Of a DNA stretch of 64,000 nt, positions 8,699-16,643 are shown piece after piece. Source of the stretch: PALSA-243 sp963743705 (lineage in GTDB: Bacteria > Acidobacteriota > Terriglobia > Bryobacterales > Bryobacteraceae); assembly GCA_963743705.1 (NCBI GenBank), contig CAVUQS010000021.1:496001-560000 (forward strand). The letters are read 5' to 3'. Each line of letters starts with the position of its first letter. The stretch's first letter is position 1. The translations under genes and the position numbers were made by a program. The notes under the pieces were generated by a model. It ran no database searches. It was not told the origin of the DNA and saw only the letters and a program-made list of their open reading frames with translations.

Positions 8699-9534
8699 GT
8701 TTCGCTTCCTCGGAGCTATTCTCGTTGCGTGGGAAGACCGTGCTTCTGACCGGCGCGAGCGGCTTCCTGGGCCGCGCCATGACGCGCGCGCTCCTCGACA
8801 ACGGCGCGACCGTACTCGCGCTGGGAGGGTCGGACCGCGTGGAGGCGCAAGCGGTCGCATGGAACGAACAATACGGCGCGCGGCGCGTGCATGCCTATCG
8901 CGAGGACCTCTATGACATTCCCGCGGTAGAGCGAATGCTCGATCGGATCTGCGCTGAGCATCCGGTGGTCGATGTGCTCGTCAACAACGCGCACGAGCTC
9001 GGCCCGGGCACTGGGTTCAATGTTCCAGAGGGCCATCTCGAAAACGCAACGTTCGACGGCTGGATACGCAATCTCACCGGCGGCGTCTATTGGGCCGCGC
9101 TCACCACGCAGCGCATTGGCGCGGGAATGAAACAACGCCGCGCCGGCAGCATCGTCAACATCTCGACTATGTACGCCCTGGTGGCGCCGAGCCCCCATCT
9201 CTACGCCGGAACGGATTTCATCAACCCGCCGGGTTACAGCGCGTCCAAAGCCGCGCTGCTCGCCTTCACGCGCTACACCGCTTCGTTCTGGGGACCGTTT
9301 GGCGTGCGTGCCAATGCGATCCTGCCCGGGCCTTTTTCAAACACCGAAGAGAAATCGGATAACGCCGTTGCGCCGGACGACCCGTTCCTCGAAAAACTGA
9401 AAGCTCGCACGGTGCTGGGCCGCGTGGGCAACCCGCGAGAACTGGTGGGCGCGCTGCTCTATCTCGCCTCGGACGCGTCTACGTTCACGACGGGGCAAGC
9501 GTTAGTGGTGGATGGGGGTTGGACGATCGTATAG
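8692..9534 (+). CDS. SDR-family oxidoreductase (third of three), PtmA-like
   Basis: 280-aa classical SDR with GASGFLGR as the cofactor loop, STMYALVAPSPHLYAG before the active site and the catalytic pair in GYSASKAAL. The long insertion before YSASK resembles PtmA-type oxidoreductases found in nonulosonic acid gene clusters, which fits the NeuB-like gene upstream; this is inference from motif memory. It starts with GTG (8692 or 8695), overlapping the previous stop. It is the last gene of the operon, and its 3' end overlaps the convergent acyltransferase gene by 76 bases. Confidence 0.83.
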   Translation: MVSFASSELFSLRGKTVLLTGASGFLGRAMTRALLDNGATVLALGGSDRVEAQAVAWNEQYGARRVHAYREDLYDIPAVERMLDRICAEHPVVDVLVNNAHELGPGTGFNVPEGHLENATFDGWIRNLTGGVYWAALTTQRIGAGMKQRRAGSIVNISTMYALVAPSPHLYAGTDFINPPGYSASKAALLAFTRYTASFWGPFGVRANAILPGPFSNTEEKSDNAVAPDDPFLEKLKARTVLGRVGNPRELVGALLYLASDASTFTTGQALVVDGGWTIV

Positions 9535-10676
9535 CCGCGGAAACCATGCGGCTTCGTCTCTTCCGCCAATCTCGGCTCAAACCGTCCCTTCATTGCCAGG
9601 AATCGCTCTTCGAACAGGATGAAGCTCGTACGCGAAATTCCAAATGTCAGCGCGATCAACGCCGCGCCGTAAGGCAACGCGTACGCCAGGGGCATTGGCA
9701 TGCGCCAGCCGAGCGCGTACGTACTCATCTCAACCGTCAGATACAGCGGGATGTGATAAACGTACATCCCGTAGCTGTATTTTCCGAAGCTCATCAGCCA
9801 CTTCCCGCTCAGCATTCGCACCAGAAATGGCGGCCTGAGTTGAGAGAGTCCGACCAGCGCGCCTGACATCAACGCGAAGCCGGTGACGCCGATCGTGTGC
9901 ATGTATGTACCGGTTGCCGAGAGTTCGCCGGTCTGGAAGATCGCGATATATCCGATGAGTGCGGCGCCTGCTCCCAGCGCCGAGACGCACCATCGCGCGC
10001 GGATGGGTCCGCGCCGCAATTCCAAGGCTAGAAAGCAGCCGATCAACAGGCCGTCAAGGCGGCTCGTCGTCAGATTCATCACGCCGAAATCGGTTCCGAA
10101 CCGATGTACAAGGACCACGCGCCCGGCAAGAGCGAACAACGGCCCTATCAAGCAAAACCGCCGCAACAGGCCTTCCGGCAAGAACCAGACCAGCACTGGC
10201 CACACGATGTAAAACTGCTCCTCAACCGCCAGACTCCAGAAATGTCCCAGAATGCTGTACTTGAAGAATCCGTGCGTCCAGAACAGGGGCCAGTTCTGCA
10301 GGTAGACGTAATATGAAGCGCGCTGAATCTCAGAGCTTGGCAGCATGGAGCGCATCCATACGCTTCCGGTGGAAAGAAGCAGGATGACGCTAAGAGTGAG
10401 ATAGTAAATCGGACAAATTCTCAGGAAACGCCGCGCATAGAACGAACCGAAATAGTTGGAGGCCTCCTTCGTACGCAGCAGAATCCCCGTGATTAGAAAC
10501 CCGGAGAGAACAAAGAACAGCTCCACGCCGGCCCATCCCGGCGTCAGGAACGCGATCACGTAACGTGAGACATGCGTCGGCTGGATGACCGGCGTGCAAT
10601 GCGTGATCAACACTGCCAGAATCGCGAGGCCGCGTATGCCGTCCAGCTCTGGCTGCCGCTGGGAAGAGGTCGCCAT
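9459..10676 (-). CDS. Acyltransferase 3 (OafA/YrhL-type) membrane protein
   Basis: Integral membrane O-acyltransferase of 405 aa with about ten hydrophobic segments. The N-terminal signature is ELDGIRGLAILAVLITHC, which supplies the conserved histidine of the family, followed by GVELFFVLSGFLITG and the FGSFYARRFLRICP loop. Family members transfer acetyl or other acyl groups to O-antigen, peptidoglycan or exopolysaccharide at the inner membrane. Location beside the sugar operon fits decoration of the surface glycan. The gene is convergent to the last SDR and overlaps its 3' end; the last ~25 codons may be non-essential. Confidence 0.9.
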   Translation of the reverse strand: MATSSQRQPELDGIRGLAILAVLITHCTPVIQPTHVSRYVIAFLTPGWAGVELFFVLSGFLITGILLRTKEASNYFGSFYARRFLRICPIYYLTLSVILLLSTGSVWMRSMLPSSEIQRASYYVYLQNWPLFWTHGFFKYSILGHFWSLAVEEQFYIVWPVLVWFLPEGLLRRFCLIGPLFALAGRVVLVHRFGTDFGVMNLTTSRLDGLLIGCFLALELRRGPIRARWCVSALGAGAALIGYIAIFQTGELSATGTYMHTIGVTGFALMSGALVGLSQLRPPFLVRMLSGKWLMSFGKYSYGMYVYHIPLYLTVEMSTYALGWRMPMPLAYALPYGAALIALTFGISRTSFILFEERFLAMKGRFEPRLAEETKPHGFRGYTIVQPPSTTNACPVVNVDASEAR

Positions 10677-10899
10677 GTCGTCTGTTTCCGAGAGAATGCT
10701 AACAGGCGATCAAAGGGCAAACAATAAGGTCTGTGGTTATGACGAGGGTGCGCCCTGAAGATATCAACCATCCCGCACTTCAATCGCACGCTCTCGTTTC
10801 GCCAGTTATTAGACCGATACTATCGTTCGATATCAGCCAGCCTGTCTCCCTTCGCCAAGATTGACTGAGGATGATTCCCCGGCGATCTTGAAGTAAAGC

Positions 10900-12195
10900 A
10901 TGACCACCACAACCAGTGCCAGCGCCACGGGCCGTTCTAGACTTGCCTTCGCACGGCTGCAGGCAATCGAAACGGAAGAACAGCGAGCGCCTCGGCATTG
11001 TCCGGTTTGCGGTGGCGAGGAATCGAAATCGTTATTCCGTCAATCGTTCGCCCAGCTTTCGGGCGCTCGCCTCCTGGACGGATACGAGGTAGTTATATGC
11101 GCGGACTGTGGCGTTGGGTTCGCGGACGACATTCCGGAGCAGCACGTCTTCGATGAATACTACGCCGAGCTCTCGAAATACGACTATGCAGATCGCGGAG
11201 GCGTAGCGCCGCCCGACGCGGAACGGCGCTTCCAGGACATCGTAGCGATCTTGCAGGATTTCATTCCGTCATCTGATGCCAGCATCCTGGAAATCGGCAG
11301 CGCATCCGGCCAGTTATTAAAAATTCTCCGCGATCGCGGCTATGCCAATGTTCTCGGAGCCGATCCATCGCCGGGCTGCATCCGCGCCGCGCAGGAACTC
11401 TACGGCATTCCTGGAATAGCCGGAACGGTCTTTGACCTTCATCGCCCAGACCCGCTGTACGATTTCGTCATCCTGATCGGAGTGATGGAGCATATTCGCG
11501 ATGTGGGCCGCGCCGTAGCCAACCTCCGCAGGATATTGGCGGATGGCGGCCGCGTTTATCTGGAAGTCCCCGATGCCAGCCGCTATTCGCCGCAGTTTGA
11601 CGCGCCTTTTCAGGAGTTCAGCGTCGAGCACATCAACTTCTTTTCCCGGCTTTCCCTGATCAATCTGATGCGTACGCATGGGTTCCACGCCGTCGCATCG
11701 GGAGAGGCGCTGCGCCCACAGCACGAAGCCCGGTGTCCTGGCGCTTGGGGAGTTTTCGAGCAGCGCTGGGACCCGGAACCAATCGAAAGCGACGCAACCA
11801 CCGAGGCTGGCTTGCGCACCTATGTCAGCGGTTGCACGATGGAGGACACCCGGATTCGCGGCGTGATCGCAAGCTCCGTCAAGCCCGGTGACCGGATGAT
11901 CGTTTGGGGAACCGGCGCGCACACGCTTCGCCTGCTGGCATCGGGCGGCCTGGATCCGGTAAAGATCGCCCTCTTTGTCGATTCGAGTCCGAAGAGCCAG
12001 GGCCGGGAATTATGCGGCCTGCCGGTGGTCAGCCCCGCCGAACTTCTGAATCGGCACGAACCGATCTTGATTTCCTCGTGCGGCTTCCAAAACGAAATCC
12101 GGCGTCAGATTCAGAATGAGCTGAAGCTGACGAACCCACTGGTCCTGCTGTACGGAGTGGATGCAGCCGGCATTCCTGAAGCGGAACTCGGATGA
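10900..12195 (+). CDS. Sugar C-methyltransferase-like SAM methyltransferase
   Basis: 431-aa protein with three parts. The N-terminal domain has two cysteine pairs (CPVCGGEES and ICADCGVGF), as in the putative zinc-binding domain of sugar C-methyltransferases. The central class I methyltransferase domain has the SAM loop EIGSASGQLL and the motif GVMEHIRDVG. The C-terminal domain is Rossmann-like (MIVWGTGAHTLRLL, LFVDSSPKSQGRELCG). This architecture matches enzymes that methylate NDP-4-keto-deoxysugars at carbon. It starts at ATG 10900 after a 223-base non-coding stretch, in which I see no clear promoter. Its stop overlaps the following glycosyltransferase gene by 4 bases. Confidence 0.85.
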   Translation: MTTTTSASATGRSRLAFARLQAIETEEQRAPRHCPVCGGEESKSLFRQSFAQLSGARLLDGYEVVICADCGVGFADDIPEQHVFDEYYAELSKYDYADRGGVAPPDAERRFQDIVAILQDFIPSSDASILEIGSASGQLLKILRDRGYANVLGADPSPGCIRAAQELYGIPGIAGTVFDLHRPDPLYDFVILIGVMEHIRDVGRAVANLRRILADGGRVYLEVPDASRYSPQFDAPFQEFSVEHINFFSRLSLINLMRTHGFHAVASGEALRPQHEARCPGAWGVFEQRWDPEPIESDATTEAGLRTYVSGCTMEDTRIRGVIASSVKPGDRMIVWGTGAHTLRLLASGGLDPVKIALFVDSSPKSQGRELCGLPVVSPAELLNRHEPILISSCGFQNEIRRQIQNELKLTNPLVLLYGVDAAGIPEAELG

Positions 12196-13184
12196 AGACC
12201 ATCAGCATCATCACGCCCTGCTTCAACGAAGAAGGAAACGTCGCCGAGCTATACACGCGCGTCAGGGCTGTCATGGCGACGCTCGGGCGCTATCGCTACG
12301 AACACATCTTCATCGACAACTGCTCCACCGATGCCACTGTCGAAGCTTTGAAACGCATTGCCACCGCCGATACGAACGTGAAAGTGATCGTCAACGCGCG
12401 CAATTTCGGCCACATTCGTTCACCTCACCACGCCCTGTTGCAGACCACGGGCGATGCCGTGATCGGATTGGTTGCCGATCTCCAGGACCCGCCGGAGATG
12501 ATTCCCGATCTGATACGCGAATGGGAAGACGGCTACGCGATGGTGCTTTGCGTCAAGCGCTCCAGCGCGGAAAATCCTCTGATGTTCCGGCTGCGCAAGA
12601 AATACTACAAGTTGGTCAACCAGGTTTCCTCGATCGAGACCTTCGAAAATTTTACGGGCTTCGGTCTATACGATCGTAAGGTGATCGAAATCGTGCGGAA
12701 ATTGGAAGACCCGTACCCATACTTCCGCGGCATGATGGCCGAGATCGGGTTGCCGCACAAGAAAATCTTGTACGACCAGCCGGTGCGCAAGCGCGGAATC
12801 ACCAAGAACAATTTCTACACGCTGTACGATCTGGCGATGTTGGGCATCACCAATCTCTCCAAGGTCCCGTTGCGTCTCGTGACCTTTTCCGGGTTCGCCT
12901 GCGCCGCGCTGTGCATCATGGTCGCGCTCGCGTACTTTATCTATAAACTGCTGTTCTGGGATCGCTTCTCAGTCGGCATGGCGCCCCTAGTCATTGGTAT
13001 TTTCTTCTTCAGCTCCATCCAGCTTCTCTCGATGGGCATTTTGGGCGAATACATTGGATCGATCCACACTCAAGTTCAAAAGCGCCCCCTGGTGGTGGAG
13101 AAAGAGCGCCTGAACTTCGAGTTTCCGCCTGGCTTACCCGCGCAACCAGAGCACACTGAGGAAGGAACGTTGGCGAGACGATGA
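12192..13184 (+). CDS. GT2 polyprenyl-phosphate glycosyltransferase (GtrB/DPM1-like)
   Basis: 330-aa family 2 glycosyltransferase. The GT-A domain begins IITPCFNEEGNV, carries DNCSTDATVE and the metal-binding region VADLQDPPEM. Two C-terminal membrane helices follow (about residues 230-255 and 265-290), ending in LGEYIGSIHTQ. This layout is that of GtrB and related enzymes that load a sugar onto undecaprenyl phosphate on the cytoplasmic face. It is coupled at both ends (4-base overlaps) to two methyltransferase genes, suggesting that the lipid-linked sugar or its precursor is C-methylated. Confidence 0.88.
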   Translation: MKTISIITPCFNEEGNVAELYTRVRAVMATLGRYRYEHIFIDNCSTDATVEALKRIATADTNVKVIVNARNFGHIRSPHHALLQTTGDAVIGLVADLQDPPEMIPDLIREWEDGYAMVLCVKRSSAENPLMFRLRKKYYKLVNQVSSIETFENFTGFGLYDRKVIEIVRKLEDPYPYFRGMMAEIGLPHKKILYDQPVRKRGITKNNFYTLYDLAMLGITNLSKVPLRLVTFSGFACAALCIMVALAYFIYKLLFWDRFSVGMAPLVIGIFFFSSIQLLSMGILGEYIGSIHTQVQKRPLVVEKERLNFEFPPGLPAQPEHTEEGTLARR

Positions 13185-14346
13185 CCCGCGATGCGCTCTG
13201 CCCGATCTGCGATGCCGCATCCGAAGTACGTCTTCGGCTTCACTTCGGCCAGAAAATGCGGCTCCCCACGGACGTTCAGCTCCGGCACTGCCCATCCGAC
13301 AATTTCCTCTTTGTATCGGGCGGTTGCCAGCGCGCCTACGACGAATACTACGCAGCCGTAGCCAACGACTCCTATCATCGCGAGGTCGCGGCCGGAGCGG
13401 CGCAATCGCCCATCTCTCAACTGCAGCACGAGCGTCTTTTCGGTGCGCTCGACGGATTCTTCACGACTTCGCGTAAGGTCCTGGATTTCGGCTGCGGCGA
13501 AGCCGCCCTGCTGCTACTGATGGCCGCACAGAATCCGTCATCGGCTTTTTTCGGATTTGAACCCAGTCCCGCCGCGCAAACAGCGTCTGAGAAAGCAACG
13601 GCGCTTGGCCTGAACAATCTCTTCATCGCCGGGTTGGAGGCGACTGCTAAATCGGGCCCATACGATCTCATCATCGTCTCGCATGTACTGGAACATTTGA
13701 TCGATCTCGACTTGATCGAACTCCTCCGCGGCTTATTGGCCGATGGCGGTCTTCTCTACATTGAAGTTCCCGATGCGCTGCGCTATGAATCCTACCAGCG
13801 CGTCGAGTATCTCTATTATTTTGACCGCCTGCATGTGAACCACTTCACGCCGCAGTCACTCGTCCGGCTGATGACGGGCTATGGTTTTGGCTACGTGAAG
13901 CATTTCGAATACGCGTTCCCTTATAGGGATGGCGGCGCGTATCCGGCGCTGGGCATGCTGTTCCAAAAGGGCCGGGAATCCGTTCCCATAGCCTCGCCGA
14001 GCCTTCTCGACTCCGCCAATCGCTATATTCGGAGCGAAAACACGAGGGCGAGAGCCACAGCCGGCAAGATGGGCGCTTCCGAAGGCGTATTGGTTTGGGG
14101 CGCCGGCGATAATTTCTACCGTTCGATTGAGAATGATGGCCCATTTCCGGCCTTCGGAACCTCGTGCTGCTCGACCGGCGTCCGCGCGAGGTTGCGGTCG
14201 GTGACCGCAGCTACCAGGCCGTCGATCCGAAACATGGGATGGCAAGCTACTCCTGGCCGGTAGTAGTGACCGTCTCCGAAGGCAAACAAGACATCAGTCG
14301 GCAGGTCACCGAGATGGATCCCGCGCGGCAAGTTTTCTTCATCTAG
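13181..14346 (+). CDS. SAM methyltransferase, sugar C-methyltransferase-like, frameshifted near 14150
   Basis: Same three-part layout as the gene at 10900 but divergent in sequence: N-terminal CPICDAA and CPSDNF, central SAM motif DFGCGEAALLLL with SHVLEHL, and a C-terminal Rossmann part starting VLVWGAGDNFYRS. The first frame ends at 14263 with an unrelated tail. The natural continuation (NLVLLDRRPREVAVGDRS, later YSWPVVVTVSEG) is in another frame and stops at 14346. Adding one C in the run at about 14151 (GGCCTT to GGCCCTT) restores a continuous protein of about 388 aa. This could be a real mutation or a sequence error; the clean protein on both sides and similar indels nearby favour error. 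Confidence 0.75.
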
Positions 14347-14413
14347 CGCTCAAGACCGCCGCGAAGACCGTTAAACTCGAAAAAGCCTTTATGTCCGGGT
14401 CCGGCGCCAGCTT

Positions 14414-15440
14414 GTGAACTCACGAAATCTTTTGAAGTGGCTCGTCTCCATCGCCATCGCCGCCGCGCTCCTCTACTATTCCCTGCGCGGCATCGACTGG
14501 AGCAGCGTCTGGAGCATCATCGCCGGAGCCCGCTGGCAATACCTGATCGCCGGCGGCTTCGTTCGTCTGCGTATCCTCATTCCTGCGCTCGTTGCGTTGG
14601 CGCATCCTGCTCAACGCCGAAGCCGATCTCAGCGTGTGGACCGTCTTCCGCGCCACCATGGCCGGCTATCTCGGCAATAATTTTCTGCCGGCGCGCGCGG
14701 GCGAAGTGATCCGCAGCCTGCTCATCAGCCGCCGCTCGAGCTTGAGCAAAACCTACGTCCTCACCACCGCGCTCAGCGAACGCATGATGGATGTGATCGC
14801 GCTCGTGCTGTGGAGCTCTATTATGCTGCTGAGCGTCGAGCAAAAGCCGGCATGGATGACCGCGCTCTCGCGCTCCATGGCCATCGTCGCCGCCATCGGC
14901 GCGCTCACCGTCACCATCCTTCCGCACACCGGCCATCTGCTCACGAAAATTCTCGCGCGCCTCCCGCTGCCCGAAAAATTACGCGCGCGCCTGCTCGGCC
15001 TTTCCGAACAGGTCTTGCTCGGCATGCGCGCCTTCCACGATTGGGGCCGCTTCGGCGGCTTCGTGCTCTTCACCGTCGTGATCTGGGCCTGCGATGCGTG
15101 CTCCACCATGATCGGCGCGCGCGCCCTGGGCCTGCACATCGAATTCCGCGTCGCCATGCTGCTGCTCACCGGCCTCGGGCTCGGCAGCGCCCTGCCCTCC
15201 ACGCCGGGCTACGTCGGAATCTATCAGTTTGTGGCGGTATCGGTGCTCACGCCGTTCGGCATCAGCAAAGACGCCGCCCTCGCGTATATTCTGATTTCCC
15301 AGGCGATGGGATACGTCGTCGTGGTGCTGCTCGGGCTGCCTTCATTTTCGCTGCTGCGGGAAGCGCGCCCTGCCGCTCTCTCAAACGCTACTCTCCAAAG
15401 CGGGCTGCCAGCCGCTCCTTGCCCGCCGCCGCCGCAATGA
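14414..15440 (+). CDS. YbhN/lysylphosphatidylglycerol synthase TM-domain protein, frameshifted near 14562
   Basis: Multi-pass membrane protein of the UPF0104/AglD type (LPG synthetase transmembrane region), often found beside GtrB-like glycosyltransferases and proposed to help lipid-linked sugar handling. The N-terminal part (KWLVSIAIAAALLYYSLRGIDWSSVW) is in the frame starting at 14414. From about 14562 on, the family sequence continues in the next frame (SLRWRILLNAEADLS, NNFLPARAGEVIR, LPSTPGYVGIYQFVA). Removing one T from GTTCGTC at 14561-14567, or a TTCG duplication there, restores one frame of about 341 aa. The conserved motif LPARAGE is intact. The 3' end overlaps the convergent MFS gene by 53 bases. 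Confidence 0.75.
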
Positions 15441-16601
15441 TCCCCATGGTGAAGAACGCCGCCGCCATCACCGACATCGCCGTTGCATAGCTGGTGTGCC
15501 GCGCCACCGCGGCCTCGGCATAGTTCACCGGGCTCGCCAGCAGCACGCCCATCTGGTATCCGAAGCCCGGCAGGAACCCTCGCACCGAATCCGGCGAAAG
15601 CTCGGTGAGATGCGCCGGCACCACGCCCCACGCGCCCTGCACCATGAATTGCATCACGAAGGCGCCAAAGACGATCCATACCATCGTCGTCGTGTACGCC
15701 CACAGGGGAATGGCAAGGATGGCGCACGCCAGCGCGACCATCATCGAACGGCGGCGGCCGAACCGGTCGGAGAGCAACCCGAAGAGCGTTCCGCCCAAGA
15801 TAGCGCCGATCATCGATATCGCCGTGGCAAACGACCGCTGCGAAACCGTGAAGCCGCGCTGCCGCAGCAGGAAAGTGGGGTACATATCCTGCGTGCCGTG
15901 CGCCGCCAGGTTCATCGCCATCATGAAGATGGTCAGATAGGCCAGCAGCTTCCAGTGTGAAAGAATCGCCGCGCGCAGTTCGCCCCAGCGATGCATGCCG
16001 TTTGCGCTCCCAGACTTCCGATTCCTTCACGCGCATGCGCACGAAGAGCGCCAGCAGCGCGGGCAATCCGCCGATGAAGAAGAGCGGACGCCATCCGTAT
16101 TTCGGGAAATACGAAGTTGTAAGCCAGCGACGCCAGCAGGAACCCCATCGCGTAACCTTGCTGCAGAAATCCGCTGAGCAAGCCGCGCCATTTGGCCGGC
16201 GCCTTTTCCAGCGCCAGCGATGCCCCCACGCCCCATTCGCCGCCCATGCCGATGCCGAACAGCGCGCGCAGCACCAGAAATACCGTGAAGCTGGGCGCAA
16301 AGCCGCACAGCACTTCGACCACCGAGTAGAAGATCAGATCGATCATCAGCGGGATGCGGCGGCCGTAGCGATCGGCCATCAATCCAAACAGAAACGCGCC
16401 CACCGGCCGGAACCCGAGCGTGACCCACGTCGCGATGGCGATTTGTTCGTCGGTTTTATGAAACTCGTGGCCGATGGCGGTCAGACACATCACCACCAGA
16501 AAGTAGTCGAACGCATCGAGCGTCCAGCCGAGATAGCAGGCTACCAGCGCCGCGCGCTGATCGCTGGACGAAGCAGGGCTCACATTTTCATCTGTGTTCA
16601 T
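15388..16601 (-). pseudogene. MFS (sugar/metabolite:H+ symporter type) transporter, two frameshifts
   Basis: Remnant of, or sequence-damaged, 12-helix major facilitator. The N-terminal half carries ADRYGRRIPLMIDLIF and GIGMGGEWGVGASLALEK, close to the sialate/aromatic-acid MHS-like MFS families; the C-terminal half carries the second copy of the signature, LSDRFGRRRSMM. The frame changes near 16105 (an extra C in CCC on the minus strand) and again near 15997 (an extra A in AAA); the middle piece reads KYGWRPLFFIGGLPALLALF. Undoing both single-base insertions gives one protein of about 400 aa. The ATG at 16601 lies inside a short tandem repeat, so the true start may be the GTG near 16583. Substrate unknown; both single-base changes could be errors. 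Confidence 0.7.
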
Positions 16602-16618
16602 CTGTGTTTATCTGTGGC
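16589..16618. repeat. Three tandem 10-base units (TCTGTGTTCA type)
   Basis: Units TCTGTGTTCA, TCTGTGTTTA and TCTGTGGCTA follow each other with exact 10-base period. On the minus strand this reads as CACAGATGAACACAGAT. Similar short tandem stretches are common between genes in several environmental bacterial groups (general knowledge, not checked here). It sits between the CPBP gene and the MFS gene and supplies the apparent first codons (MNTDEN) of the MFS gene. Confidence 0.7.
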
Positions 16619-16643
16619 TAATAAAAAGGTTTTTGCTGCCCCG

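Noticed and set aside
16589..16618. CRISPR-like array
   Set aside because: Only three 10-base units without spacers and no cas genes nearby.
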